A DNA stretch of 64,000 nucleotides from positions 248,001 to 312,000 of the forward strand of contig JAPTYO010000008.1 of assembly GCA_036873135.1 (NCBI GenBank). The letters run 5' to 3'. The position numbers and the translations under genes are program-made. The first letter of the stretch is position 1, and every line of letters begins with the position of its first letter. The stretch comes from Clarkia xantiana subsp. parviflora (lineage: Eukaryota > Streptophyta > Magnoliopsida > Myrtales > Onagraceae). The notes beneath the pieces are model-generated. The model searched no databases. It saw nothing but the letters and a program-made list of their open reading frames with translations, and was not told where the DNA came from. Below, piece after piece: positions 10,289 to 23,845 of this stretch.

Positions 10289-11064
10289 TATTATATCTGA
10301 AACACATAGAATCGTAGAAGTATCAGCTATTTAACCAAAAATGAACACAAACTCATGAATTCCGAAATGAATTACAGTTTTATTTATTCAACTGCAGTAA
10401 TTGTAGCCTAAAATCGATGAAGTGCAAAGACGATTGACAATTAGATGATGATATTGAAAATGTAAGCTAACATAGACCAATTATATTACCTAGAGAATGC
10501 AACAACAGACAGTTGAGTCGACGCGACGAAGCCGATGGAGCTTTTGTCTTTCGCAGTTTCGTTGATGTGTCCTCTAGGGTTTTCTGCAGAATGGAGAGTA
10601 ATGGACGGCAAGGTGTCCCCAAATTATAGACAATCCAACCTAGCAACTATAAACCAATTATTTGTGTATTTATTAAATGTATACGATATCAGACTAAGTT
10701 TTCAATTAAGCCTAGTGGTAGCACGCTACTTAATGGGTGATACGTCCTAGGTTCAATCCGTTGTATAAGCATGTTAAATGAATGTTTTTCCTCCCCTACA
10801 GGTTTTTTTTGTTGTGATGATAAATCAGCTGCCTAAAATAACAGGTCCAACATGAATTTCAATTGTGTCCGTCAGCAAGTTGACTGATAAAACATGTGTT
10901 TGCTAAGAAATACGCATGCTGTTAGGAAACTGCAGCATATTCTTTTGGCTGTCTGTGTTAGAACCTAGTTTACACGTTTTTCTTAGGTAACATAATCTGC
11001 AAGGTTAGCGGGAATCTGATTGATACACCCGTTGTGTTGAGCAGTATATGAAATTACAAGTTGG
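10289..11064. other. Spacer between transposase 3' end and B3 gene
   Basis: The spacer holds the inferred B3 promoter region and a tRNA-derived SINE-like segment. 10972-11064 is the parent of the duplicate at 8862-8950. No other gene is seen. Confidence 0.4.
10705..10765 (+). mobile_element. Candidate tRNA-derived SINE head
   Basis: An RNA polymerase III box A-like segment (TAGTGGTAGCACGCT) is followed 20-25 bp later by a good box B (AGGTTCAATCC). No cloverleaf closes, and the ends were not defined. Confidence 0.35.
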
Positions 11065-14000
11065 TTAATTTCGATAAGAGCGGAGGAAACTGAACGACGG
11101 GTAGTAGAAATTTGGATTGTTGTTCACCGACCAGGCAGAAGTATAAGGGCTGGCGTAAATATTGTGCACATCAGTAATTGTGTCTTCTTGGCTGGTTGGT
11201 ATGTCAGTTGTGGTTTCTTCTTGGGTGTTAGGTACATCAGTTGTAGTTTCTTCTTGGGTGGGTAAATCATCATAGTTGTCATCAGGGGGAACTTCATTTC
11301 TGTTGGGTAGATGATTAGAGCGCAGACCAGTATCTTCTTTACCCGTATCCTTATTCTCTGTTCGTTTACGACTACATTTATTCTTCCGGGCAGTTCGTTT
11401 CTTAGTTGAATTCCTGGGATTTTCAGCAGTCTTCTTTGGCGATGTTGTAGTCTGTCGAGGTGTATGACGGGGTAGGTCGCCTAGATTGTTCAACTCATGC
11501 AGTGCCTTTTTAAACGTGGCATCATCACCTGCTTCTACTGCTGCTGACAAAATCGAGGCGTAGTGAGAGTGTATGCTGCGTGGGGCCTCGGACGGAATGC
11601 CTGTTGGTATACTTGGACTATTGATTGGCCTCATCGTCCATCTATTGTTCACCAAATTGTCGGGAATTTGCTGCAGATGCTGGTATTTCATTACTGCAAA
11701 CGAGTGTTCACAAGGCAAGCCGACAGTCTCAAAATACAGGCAATCACAATTGAGCTCGGTTGTGGATTCACAATATTGAACCCTCCATTCACCTATAAAA
11801 AATTTGTCGTAGTCTTTGACCTTATACACGGTGGTTGTCTCTGATCTCACCGGGCCGTTGACTATCGTTGCACCCACCAGTCCGATCAGTTTGACTATCC
11901 TGACCATCGAAGCTGGAGTGTAAATCTTGCGTGCATTCTTCTCAATTTGTTTTAGGACTGTTACAGAACTCTGCACTAGTGTCGATATTGCCGTATACTC
12001 GGCTTCAAAGTTTGTCTGCCTTGACTTTTGCAACAGGATGTCGGCATACTTGAGCAACACTATCAGGCGCATCGATGTCCCCCTGACTAGCTGGTTCTTG
12101 AATTTAGCATTGAGACCTTCTATACGTTGCGTCGTCCTAGCCTCACCGCAGAAAACTCCCCTAAAGAAAGTAGCTGCCCATTTCGAGCGACGACGGTACT
12201 GGGCCCTCAGCCACCTCTTTGCTTTCTTCAACGGGTCCTTCTCAAACCCCCCATCTACTTCCTCCAACCCCCCCTCTCCTTCCTCCAACCCCCCCTCTCC
12301 TTCCTCCAACCCCCCATCTCCATCCATCCCGTATTTAGCTAATAATTGAAGCCACTCATTTTCGAAAGCCATTTCTGTCATAGGGGTATACACCAACTGT
12401 TGGAACTCCTTTTGGAATCCTGGAATTTTGATATGGCTGTCAACGTTCCTAGATAAGTGCCATCCACACAATCGATGTCTCGTCTCAGGGAAGACCTGCT
12501 GTATTGCCAACGCCATTGACGTGTCGCCGTCTGTTATCAGGCATTTTGGGGCAGAGTTACCCATACCTTCCCGAAATTTTTGTAAAAACCATACGTAACT
12601 GGCTTCTGTTTCGTCATGCAGAAGACCGGTGGCAAATATGAGCGTATTGTGATGATTGCTTACTCCGCCGATTACAATCAACGGTTGGCCATATATGTTT
12701 GTTTTGTAGGTTGCATCCATCAGAGCTACATCGCCGAAAGATGCGTAGTCAGACCTACATCCACCATCCATCCAAATTAATCTGGATAGCTGCTGTTGTT
12801 CGTCCAAGTCGATGGCGTAGAAGAATTGAGGGTCACTGACCTCCTTTCCGGACATATAGCTTAACGCCCGATCCGCATCATTCTGGCCAGTCAGTTTCTT
12901 CTGTATCATATCTAGGTAGTTGTACAAATCCCGCTTCCTATACCCCAACTTCTCGTATCCACCCTCCCTAACTGCTAGGAAATCGAAGACTCTGGTAGCG
13001 GGTATGCCTACCTGTTTCATTGTCTCCGTTAGTGTAGTGTCAGCCGCTGGAACGCGTTTGTTAAAACCGGAGATGAACTGACTGTACGTATTCGGAAGTA
13101 ATTCATGGTTGTGGTCATTGTGGAATGCGTCGATACACCACTTCATATTTACTGGTACTAATTTACATGATAGCCTTGCCCTACAACCGACACGTGTTTC
13201 TGTTGTGGCTTGTCTCTTGCGGTATGGTCGATTTTTGTACTCCTCTCTACGTTTCCCCTCCCGGTTGCAAGCAAAGACACAGTGAATTACTGCTCCATTT
13301 GGGTCTCTATGACTATAGTGCCTTCTTACCCTAAACCCACATTCCTGACCGTATGCAGTGTACCACGACAGTACATGATCAAGTGAGTCGAAGAAATTTG
13401 GCGGGTCATCTTCTTTGCTTGGGGGAATCGGATCATAGAAGTCGTCGAAATGTATAGGGTTCTCGTACTGCAAACCTATAGTCATACCAATTGTGTCAGG
13501 ACATCAGTCAGGTTCAGTCTACGAATCCGACTTAAAAATCGAGTACATAGTCTGGGCCAACTCACAATCAAAGCAATAAATCGAACATACAAGTTATCAT
13601 CCAGAAAATGAGGCCCAGCTTAAGGCCCAAGCCAACAAGGGTTGGGCTTTGACCCTCACAACTTTGTAGGCCCCGTTTTAGCTTGGATGACGTTATAAAC
13701 ATTTAACAAATATGGCGTAATTATAACCAGATGCATTCGTATGTTCGTCAGTGGAACGAGATTGCGTTTTTTCTGGAAGTAGTCACGGTGTCGAATCCAG
13801 TGCGTAACAATTGTTTCCATGTTTTATCTTTTTTATTTTTTTGCTATATATCCATAACAAATTAAAATCTGCACAAAATTATACTGCAGTTTTCGTCGAA
13901 TTGAATTTTAGAATCTAAAGTTAGTCAACGATTTTATGAATTCAGTCATACGAACACAAATTTAGTTCAAAATAATAGCGAACAGTTTCACCAATGTAAC

Positions 14001-14332
14001 AAGAAAACTTAAATGAACTACTGTTGTTTTTTACTATATTTATCTAGTAAAAAAGAAATTGTATGAATGAATATTTTATAAGATTCATTTAACTAGGGAC
14101 TCGACGTATACATATCATTATTTTAAAAAAAAAAATTTAACACAACAAAGGAACAATATCAAAAATCCTCAACATGTATGAACAGTCAGCTGGGTAAAAT
14201 TATATGAACACGCAGTACTGAAGCATTGTCAAGTTAAAACATGCTTGAGGGTGGAAACAAGTACATGAAAACAAGGGTTTGGAGCTAACCTTCAGAGTCT
14301 CCGTTTCCAGGTTGTTTATCGTTGGCTGACAT
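11065..14332 (-). CDS. MULE transposase with FAR1 DNA-binding and SWIM zinc-finger domains
   Basis: This is the transposase expected to cut and join the element's ends. Two exons join in frame: 14290-14332 (MSANDKQPGNGDSE, donor GAAG|GTTAGC) and 11065-13475 (acceptor ACTATAG|GT), giving 817 aa. The domains run in the usual order: FAR1-type WRKY-GCM1 zinc-binding region at about residues 45-140, MULE DDE core with Asp268 (LMDATYKTN), Asp330 (LITDGD), the CGWH motif and Glu467 (RIEGLNAKF), then a SWIM finger C591-x-C593...C603-x-H605. The chain is uninterrupted, so the enzyme may be active. A 7-residue repeat (GGLEEGE) at about 401-425 sits inside the core, and a TQEETTTD repeat lies near the C-terminus. 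An alternative start at 13485 lacks the upstream exon. Confidence 0.9.
12243..12330 (-). repeat. 21-bp coding minisatellite in the transposase
   Basis: About four tandem copies of a 21-bp C-rich unit (plus strand TCCTCCAACCCCCCCTCTCC) keep frame and encode GGLEEGE heptads in the insertion between the second Asp and the Glu of the catalytic core. Confidence 0.9.
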
Positions 14333-16590
14333 GGTTGAGACGACCAGTTATCAAAGGGTATTTTCCTTAAAGTTGAAGGTAGATACTAGATAGAGAGAAG
14401 ATGAAGGGTTCGAGGTTACAAGCTTGGAATTGACGACGATGATTAGCTGTGCCAGTTCCCTTCTTGTAATAGTTTAATCTTCCCTTGGCCTATATTCAAC
14501 GGTACAATGTACAGTACAGGGTCGGAGAATTAATTATATACTAAAGAATTCACTAGTTGGTGCTTTTTGTTTTTAGACCGCTAATAATATGATAGTTTGG
14601 CAAAAACATTCACATACTAAAATCAACAAATATTTTGTGTTAAGTAAATTTAGAAAAACAAATTCCATAAAGAAACAGTTACACTTAATAAAATCACTGT
14701 AAATATCACCTCTATATTTAATAGTTGATGTATTGTATTAATTTTTGAGGTCATCGCTCATATAGACAACTGTATATATTCAAGGAACCTTAGATACTTA
14801 TTTATATGTGAAAACCATTAACATTTTGTTATATAAATATAACTGTCGTGTATACATAGTTCATGTAGTACATTTGATTAGTTCATTCAATACATATATT
14901 TCCATAGGTTTTTAACATAGAATTCCATATTATAATTGTATAATTTTTGTTATGATTGGACCGAGAAAAAATATTCAAAAAGTCATAGTGTATTTGTCTT
15001 TCAATTACGTCACCGTTCCCTATCTGCAACAACGTCGGCTTGAGTGCTGCATGCAAGTTTAATCATATGTTTATGTCAAAAATCTTGGTTCAACGAATGT
15101 CCAGTCCAATGTGTTTGCCTTCACTTTTAGCTATGTAGCATTAATTTCATCCGGTAGATTTTTGTTCCCAGACAAAGATACGGTATCGTTTTTTTATTAT
15201 GTGGACAGTATTAGGTCTACCATGTGGGATGTGGTGTAATTCATTAAAAATGGAACTAACATTTTATCCACATGATGTTATTAGTTAATCCTTGTATAGT
15301 TCAATATAGTCCAGTGATCTAAGTGTAGTCGGTGTACCTAATAATTTGTATGATCCTTATTTTAGTCAGTTATGAACTAACAAAACCATTGTTAATCTCT
15401 AATCTATGATACATATGTCAACAATCTCTCATTAATGTGTTGTCAATTTGCAAGTTTTTGGGTATACGGTTTAGTCATTTGGGGTCAGTGGTTTGGGTTT
15501 AGGGTTTAGTTTTTTCTCATTATATAAGGGTCATCTTTAAATAGCTAGTAGGGATTAATTTAGTTGTCAAAAAGTACATACATGTTATGTCCCTCGAAAT
15601 GGTACACACAAGCCCTACAGTTTATGTCGATTTATTTGGATAAAATAATGTGTTTATTATAAGAAAATATTTATTGCGAATGAATATCCGTAAATTTTAT
15701 TGGTCAATTATTAAGTGCACCTACTATAAAAACCACAAGTGAGTCTCTGTTAACAAATTAACAGTACAAATTGATGTATCATTCTTGGACTGCTCTCATT
15801 ATAATACTTTGTTTCAGCTTCATTATAATACATTGTTTCATATTCATTAAAACGAAACATTAATTTGAAATACAATAATTTTTTTGAATTTCACTTTCTG
15901 TAATTGGACTTCGAATGACATATATTTAAGGCCTGATAAGACATCAATAATCATATCTTTATCCCGCAGTAGCATTTAATGCTTGGTTGCAGCTGTGATA
16001 CAAGTGACCCCTATCGGGAAGTTAGGTCTGCAAGTCTACTAACCATACCCTAAGCCTTAAACCATAGTCAGATTTTAACTTATTGGACATCAAATAATAG
16101 GAGTAACTTGTGCTTTTAAATATTAGATACACAGCAACTGGAAAATTACTTCACAGTCACGTCATAACAATTAGAACAGACTTAATAATATTTGAGTAAA
16201 TTTTAAACTGTGAAATTACTTGTTAAATTTCAATTGAAAGTAAGAAAGAGAAAGTAAATGAACAAATGCATCGGCACATGGTGGGACCCTATTTCAATTT
16301 CTATAGAAATTTCACATAAAATTTCACAGTTTGTAGCAACACCCATAAAATTATACACAGCATTGTAAATGATTTACCCCCTAGTTATAGTTGAACGAAA
16401 TAACCCTCGTCAACTATAGAATAAACCTTATCCATACCATATCTGGGTCAACCGGAGTTAGTTTTTAACAGTTTGGACATTTAATATTTTAAGTAATTTG
16501 TATGTACTACAATCGTAATGCAGTTGAAATCCAAAATAACTTCATGTTTACTAACTGAACACTGAAGGGGGGATTCATAAACGTGTACTA
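14333..16590. other. Non-coding MULE spacer
   Basis: The spacer contains the transposase promoter side (14333-14520) and AT-rich sequence with no gene. 15746-16110 is similar to 25366-25750. 16380-16530 resembles one monomer of the 240-bp array at 25666-27287. Confidence 0.5.
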
Positions 16591-17703
16591 CTAGGGATTA
16601 ATTATGTCCTGAAACATTATAAATACCCTATCCATCTCGAAATCGTACAAACAAGACCTACAGGTTATGTATCGATGATGCCTGATAGAGTAACCCCAAT
16701 GGCCTCCTGTTGGGCCACGTGAACAATAACCCATGCCGCCCAACCACCCTTGTTCCAGTAAAGCGTGTAGAGTTATCATTTTCATGGCTGTTGCTCGGGT
16801 CTCTAAGAACACCCGTTCCTGCTCTGATCCTATTTCTAATGAAACATCAGACGCATCCATCAACGGTGGAGGTGCGGAGAGTCTCATCCTCGCGAGTATG
16901 TTAGCAGTATACTCTGCGAGTGGGTCATAATTTATCAGAAACACTTTGTTCAGCACCAGAACACCTCCTTGGACGTTACCTTGGTACAGTCCTTTGTGCA
17001 CCCCGATCATGATGCCAGCATCAGGGTTGTTAAATGTTCCCCACATTTTCTCAATGCTTCCCAGCAACTTGGGACGCATGTTTGGAACCCTTACAAAAAG
17101 GTGTTTCAGAGACAACATTGGGTATAATCTTCGGGCGTTAAAAGAAGCCCCCCTAGAGCTGCATAAATGAAAACAACATGCACCACACTAATATGCCTGA
17201 ACTCTGAATAAATATATATACTGAATGCGTTTCTTTCAATATCAGTGTTCAATAATAATTCATTCTGTGCGTTATACCAGCAGCCGAATGAACCGACCGA
17301 TGAAGGGTCTGTTTCGGCAACCCTTGCTAACACTTCCTCCCACATTTCTTTCGGCAGTGGGGACCATTCAGTTTCATTGAACAATCTGGCAAATAGCAGA
17401 GGAAATTCATTGTTAATAATCTATTGTTAATATAACGAGCTGATCCTTGAACGATCTGCTTGATAATGTAGTGAATAACATTTGCCTTTTGGAGACAGAA
17501 TCCCTGAATGCGTGACGAGTTGCCTTCAGTTGGGGGGTCACCGGACTTGTCCTAATATGGGAGGTAGATGAACCCTTTGACGGGGTCGCTGAAAGTTGAT
17601 TTGTAGCTTCAGATGATGAACTATCGTCTTTGGAAAAAAACGCCCCCTTGTTTATCCATTCGTCTGAGTCTGCCTTCTTCTGCTGCTTGGCTTGTTTGCT
17701 CAT
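16591..17703 (-). CDS. F-box-like protein (At2g35280-like family), MULE cargo copy 1
   Basis: Three exons are proposed: 17453-17703, 17278-17385 and 16591-17158 (308 aa). The second junction (GCTG|GTATAACG ... TTATGCAG|C) is strong and falls after the TG of a Cys codon, exactly as in the two plus-strand paralogs at 21061 and 27727. The first junction is less certain. After a Ser/Lys-rich N-terminus comes an F-box-like helix (WSPLPKEMWEEVLARVAE), a Cys-bearing motif, a Sel1-like helical region, and a C-terminal C-x2-C-x2-D-x-E signature (CRSCLYDFEMDRVF). Such proteins are thought to be SCF ubiquitin-ligase adaptors in the nucleus or cytosol, but the substrate is unknown. A TATA box lies about 75 bp upstream of the ATG. 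Confidence 0.75.
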
Positions 17704-17777
17704 TTCGGAAGATAGCTGTGGTTGATATTTGTTTTTTTTGTTTCATATATCTCTGATGAGGCTGTCGATATTTACCC

Positions 17778-17790
17778 CCTTTATATAGGA
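17778..17790 (-). promoter_or_regulatory. TATA box of F-box-like copy 1
   Basis: CCTATATAAAG on the minus strand lies about 75 bases before the ATG at 17703. Confidence 0.5.
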
Positions 17791-18153
17791 CAACATGGTG
17801 TACACATTCCCGCGTGGATAGTTATTTTCCCGCGGAAACGAGGTATATAAACCTTGTGAATTGGATTTCCGAAGTATTCCGATATTAGTGCGTAATTCAA
17901 AAGGTCAACAAAGTACTAGAATTGACTATCCTGCCATATAGATATTCCGAATTCACGGTCGACTAACTTCCACCAATCACTTGATGGCAAGCATCGTAAT
18001 TTGTTGTCGACTTTGGGGGCACACGTGTTTCCCTCACAGTACGCAGTAGCAACTTTGTGTTTACAAATATGTGAAATGTTTTATTAACTAATTATACTGC
18101 TTGGTATTAAATAAAATTAAGTATTAAAAATTAAATAATTAAATTGTATTACC
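17791..18153. other. MULE spacer before the first tandem array
   Basis: No gene is seen. It is the upstream region of F-box-like copy 1. Confidence 0.4.
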
Positions 18154-20271
18154 AAACTTAACACACAACCATGGTTACAGTCAAATTGGACATTTACATA
18201 TTTAATTGAATGTAGGGGATCTAATTATAATGCAACACAAATAAATGAAGTTACTACTTATTATATTAAATTAAATTAAATTTTTTAAAATATAAATAAT
18301 TACTGGATATTAACAAACTGTCTTTGCTTGAAACCACTAACCCCTATCCAACATTCCCTGTAAACCTTATCCATACCTTAAAACTTAACACACAACCATG
18401 GTTACAGTCAAATTGGACATTTACATATTTAATTGAATGTAGGGGATCTAATTATAATGCAACACCAATAAATGAAGTTACTATTTATTATATTAAATTA
18501 AATTAAATTTTTTAAAATATAAATAATTACTGGATATTAACAAACTGTCTTTGCTTGAAACCACTAACCCCTATCCAACATTCCCTGTAAACCTTATCCA
18601 TACCTTAAAACTTAACACACAACCATGGTTACAGTCAAATTGGACATTTACATATTTAATTGAATGTAGGGGATCTAATTATAATGCAACACAAATAAAT
18701 GAAGTTACTACTTATTATATTAAATTAAATTTTTTAAAATATAAATAATTTCAATTTATTAACAAACTGTCTTTGCTTGAAACCACTAACCCCTATCCAA
18801 CATTCCCTGTAAACCTTATCCATACCTTAAAACTTAACACACAACCATGGTTACAGTCAAATTGGACATTTACATATTTAATTGAATGTAGGGGATCTAA
18901 TTATAATGCAACACAAATAAATGAAGTTACTACTTATTATATTAAATTAAATTAAATTTTTTAAAATATAAATAATTTCAATTTAAACTGTCTTTGCTTG
19001 AAACCACTAACCCCTATCCAACATTCCCTGTAAACCTTATCCATACCTTAAAACTTAACACACAACCATGGTTACAGTCAAATTGGACATTTACATATTT
19101 AATTGAATGTAGGGGATCTAATTATAATGCAACACAAATAAATGAAGTTACTACTTATTATATTAAATTAAATTTTTTAAAATATAAATAATTTCAATTT
19201 ATTAACAAACTGTCTTTGTTTGAAACCACTAACCCCTATCCAACATTCCCTGTAAACCTTATCCATACCTTAAAACTTAACACACAACCATGGTTACAGT
19301 CAAATTGGACATTTACATATTTAATTGAATGTAGGGGATCTAATTATAATGCAACACCAATAAATGAAGTTACTATTTATTATATTAGATATAAGTAAAT
19401 TTTTAAAAAAATAAATAATTACTGGATATTAACAAACTGTCTTTGCTTGAAACCACTAACCCCTATCCAACATTCCCTGTAAACCTTATCCATACCTTAA
19501 AACTTAACACACAACCATGGTTACAGTCAAATTGGACATTTACATATTTAATTGAATGTAGGGGATCTAATTATAATGCAACACAAATAAATGAAGTTAC
19601 TACTTATTATATTAAATTAAATTAAATTTTTTAAAATATAAATAATTTCAATTTATTAACAAACTGTCTTTGCTTGAAACCACTAACCCCTATCCAACAT
19701 TCCCTGTAAACCTTATCCATACCTTAAAACTTAACACACAACCATGGTTACATTCAAATTGGACATTTACATATTTAATTGAATGTAGGGGATCTAATTA
19801 TAATGCAACACAAATAAATGTAGTTACTACTTATTATATTAAATTAAATTAAATTTTTTAAAATATAAATAATTTCAATTTATTAACAAACTGTCTTTGC
19901 TTGAAACCACTAACCCCTATCCAACATTCCCTGTAAACCTTATCCATACCTTAAAACTTAACACACAACCATGGTTACAGTCAAATTGGACATTTACATA
20001 TTTAATTGAATGTAGGGGATCTAATTATAATGCAACACAAATAAATGTAGTTACTACTTATTATATTAAATTAAATTAAATTTTTTAAAATATAAATAAT
20101 TTCAATTTATTAACAAACTGTCTTTGCTTGAAACCACTAACCCCTATCCAACATTCCCTGTAAACCTTATCCATACCTTAAAACTTAACACACAACCATG
20201 GTTACAGTCAAATTGGACATTTACATATTTAATTGAATGTAGGGGATCTAATTATAATGCAACACCAATAC
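18154..20271. repeat. Tandem array 1: about 9.5 copies of a 221-227-bp unit
   Basis: The landmark ACCATGGTTACAG recurs about every 222 or 227 bp, from about 18169 to 20196. Units are nearly identical. The length classes differ by a 5-bp TTAAA slip and by ATTACTGG versus TTTCAATT spacers. A 60-residue open frame recurs in each unit but ends at the unit boundary and has no homology, so it is a by-product of the repeat. Both array ends are truncated units. Confidence 0.97.
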
Positions 20272-21060
20272 CCTAAAAGTTAACATTTTTAACATCAACA
20301 TGATAGCATATGATTTACCGAATATAATGTTAAGGCACTAAATATACTTATAATTAATATGTCATCTATTAGATACCAATACAAGTGTTTTTAATACAGA
20401 ACCATATATTCTATATAATTATAGACTGAACGTAGCCTTATTTCTTAAATCGGATTATCATTTAGTATCCGAGTTAATGTTGGGAAATTATGGGTCCGGC
20501 TAATGGAATTCAATTTTCAGTAAACCTAAAATCTGAACCATTGGTTATCACAATTTGAACTGACGGTTCATTTTGATATATGAGATCTCATTCAGCTGGT
20601 TGGATCTAACCCCGAAAAAGTATTCGAAGGATCCAGATTGTAGGTTACTATACAGTCGAAGTACATTAGCTGCCAAACTACGTTAATTGGTGGCTTAGAC
20701 GATCCGAAATGCCACCTTTTACAATATCACAAGGAGATATTTGGCACTGTATTAGGACCCACAGGTGTATCAATGACGGTTCCCGATACACGGAGGGATA
20801 ACCATTTAAAAGACTGTTTTTCGCAGTTCATTAGTCTGTGTGCTCAAAAAACCTTTTTCATCTGGGTCCATCTGCTATATCTTCATCACTGCAACTGGGG
20901 ATACATCTAACTGTCTGCCAAAGTTCCACTAGTAAGCATCCGAAAATTTTGGTCGTTAATATAAACCATTGATTATCGTCTTATGTTTCTAAAAATGTAT
21001 TTGGATTTTTATATATCTTGTGTTTATAATTTTTTGGTTTGCAGGAACAATTCCTTAGTC
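20272..21060. other. Upstream region of F-box-like copy 2
   Basis: No gene is seen. The end of a probable leader intron (TTTGGTTTGCAG at 21033-21044) precedes the ATG at 21061, as in copy 3. Confidence 0.45.
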
Positions 21061-21849
21061 ATGAATCCATCTAGGTTGATGTCACTTCCTGTTGAGATGA
21101 TTATGCTCATCATGGTTGCCGTTATGTCTGGATCGATCCCGGACTTCATAAGGTTCAGATCATGGTACGAATGAACAATTTCATTGTATAGATGTCCTTT
21201 TTTAGTATGTGTTAAGTACATTTCTAACATGAGATGATTTTGAATATCCAGCTGCAGAAGGCTTCACGGTATAGGTTCAAGCACAGATATGGTGCATACC
21301 CTGGTACCACGTGACATCGTACCCCGCACTTTGCCGGTGTTATGTGGACCTTTTGTTGACATCTTCATGGACAAACGAAACCCAGATGCCCTGTATCGGC
21401 TGGGAATGCATACATTTTTTAGACAATTACCCAGGCAATTAAATCTTGGTCTTGCCCAATTGAAGGCAGCAGCATATCGGGGACATTATGTAGCTAAATA
21501 TGCTGTAGCAATGATCCGTATCTTCAATTGGCCAACAGATGAAGATGTGCTGGACGACGCGTTCAACATGCTGGGATTAGTGGTCGCTACGAGACGCGTC
21601 AACAATGTCCGGACTGTTTTCATCGACGCTGTTAGGAGGTTAACCAGTTACCGTGAAGGTAGGGCATCACACCCGCCGGCCCCTCGACGTCGATGCAACC
21701 AGCACGAATTAATTGTGGTTTATCGTATAAACGAGGTTATGATTTTTTTTCCGGTCCAGTGGTGCTTTAGATGTTATTGTGACGCTGAAGTCATTCGCTT
21801 TCGCTACTATAACTGCTGGGCAGCTTTTCCTCACCAGAAACCTGGCTAG
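21061..21849 (+). CDS. F-box-like protein (At2g35280-like family), MULE cargo copy 2
   Basis: Exons 21061-21164 and 21252-21849 join in frame to 233 aa. The junction is TCATG|GTACGA ... ATATCCAG|C, after the TG of a Cys codon, giving FRSCCRRLHGIG. The F-box-like helix reads LPVEMIMLIMVAVMSGSIPD. A Sel1-like segment follows (DALYRLGMHTFF, then LGLAQLKAAAYRGHYVAKYA), and the C-terminus carries C-x2-C-x-CDAEVIRF. Compared with copy 3 (27727) the layout is collinear but the sequence is well diverged, so the duplication is old while both frames stay open. It is probably an SCF-type adaptor, with unknown target. Confidence 0.82.
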
Positions 21850-23845
21850 TAATGTCAGGAATAGGGTTTCTGGGTTTAGGTTCTCCCTTCTTTTTTGCAT
21901 TTTTATATCGACAAAAACAGTAGTTAAATTAACTTCAGCGTGTGTGTTCATCTACATTTTGTCACTAACCCCTACCGTGTCTGGTCCAACAGTTGAATAT
22001 AATATATTAAGCTGTCCATGATATAAATCAGAAAATCAATGTTTTTATCAATTAAATTTCCGCTGAAGTTGTTAATTCTGGTAATTTATGTGCTGTTGAA
22101 TATGAAGCTCATCACAGATTTATAGAGAAACATTAAAACAATCCATATGCTGTGTGAAAACAGTTTAAGAGACATGGCTATGGAAGAACAAGTAAAATGA
22201 AGAAGATGAACAGTTTTGCATTGAAATACAAAAATGTAATTAAACATGTACCCTGACAACTGACAAGCAATAATCATTTCTCTTGACTAGTATATATAGC
22301 AATATTGAGAGACAGCCCTAAAACCCCTATATACATACATACACTCTTTAATAGTTGTATAATTTAATTTTTTTACTATATATTATATGTTTGTTTTTTA
22401 CTCACCATTATATAAAACCATTGGATGTAATAGTTCAACTATGAATAACTGGTTTTTTTTATACAGTATCATGTAACTGAACAGTGTGCAGTTACTAGTA
22501 TATCCACTGTAATTATTAACTATATGTAATTATATTCTTCAATTTTGTAATATATCCGGTCGAAAGAAATCTTCAAACTTAACCCTAGTTTGTTTAACTC
22601 ATTGTCTTGCCCCTTAAAAGCCAAATTAGTGGCCGCGTGCTTGACAAGCTTCATTCATATCCACGTCCTGTCACAAATCTGTCACTTTCCACTAAGTTCG
22701 TACTGTTCCAATGAACTTTATTTAATTTGTTTGTTTTGTCGAACAAATAACGTACAACTAAAAATAAAATGCGAAGTCTGATTATAAACTAATTTCATCG
22801 TAGAAACGTTATCATATATTGGTACGTTTGATTGAAATTAGCTTTAATCCAACTCAACATAGGGTTACACAGCTGACGTGGCTGATATAATTTATTAGGG
22901 TTTTGCACAGTTTAATGAATCATACATGGTTGGGGGAACTACTGGTAGTTTCAACTAATTGACAAATCCCTACATTTGGTGGGCTCCACATTTTGTATGT
23001 CAAGTAATACAATGTTAGCATATGCAATTGTCAAATCTTGAACTCATGCCCTATTGATACTGACATCACGTAAAAGTCTTAAGCAAAGAAACACTGTATT
23101 ACTTCTAACAAGTATATACACAGTACAATATATAAATATAAATGTGTGTAAGCCATCTCCGTTTTTAGAAAAGTTTGTTCAAAAGGTTGCTTCACATTCC
23201 CGGCTACGGCTCTGCATATCCCATCCTCTATATATCCTAAAGTAAATGTGCTCTGTACATGGGAACCCACGTCTTTCCACAACCAGTCTATTATCATGTA
23301 ATATTTGTCTCTGTTCTATTTATATACGTTAGGTTCTGTATGAATTGATTATAAAAGGCGGTTGATCGCGCATTGCGCAGTGTGTAGTACAAATTACCTG
23401 TCTAGTTAATGTAAATTAAAGTTATACATCATGGATGTCAACATCTACCAAGTAAATAACGCAACGATGAAATAATTGATCACTGTACATCCGGTTTAAG
23501 GTTATGGAATCAGCTTGACACAAACATAATGAATTAACGGTTGAAACTATGGTGGCCATGGTGTATTTGTCAGTTGTAATCAAATAAGCATAATCTTATT
23601 CATTTTCACAGTAAGTGAATATTATACTACGTCTGAGTGTATTTTATTATTTAAATGAATGCTTTAGTGTAAAGCAGTCCTGTGACAGTATACTTGAGTT
23701 TCTAAACATTCCTATTTTAACCAATAAGAATTGGATTCCGTACACATACCAATAACAACTGCATATCATGCTTGTAAGGGGGTTCATTACACATAACAAA
23801 ATGCATCCACCATATCTGGGTCATCTACACATACAAAACGGCACC
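21850..23845. other. Non-coding MULE spacer
   Basis: AT-rich, with no ORF that matches a family. A poly(A)-like region follows the F-box-like gene at about 21900-22020. Confidence 0.4.

Noticed and set aside
18324..20079. Eight near-identical 60-65-residue ORFs starting MLETTNPYPTFPVN
   Set aside because: They are the same frame repeated by a 222/227-bp tandem array, with no homology and no promoter; a product of the repeat, not genes.
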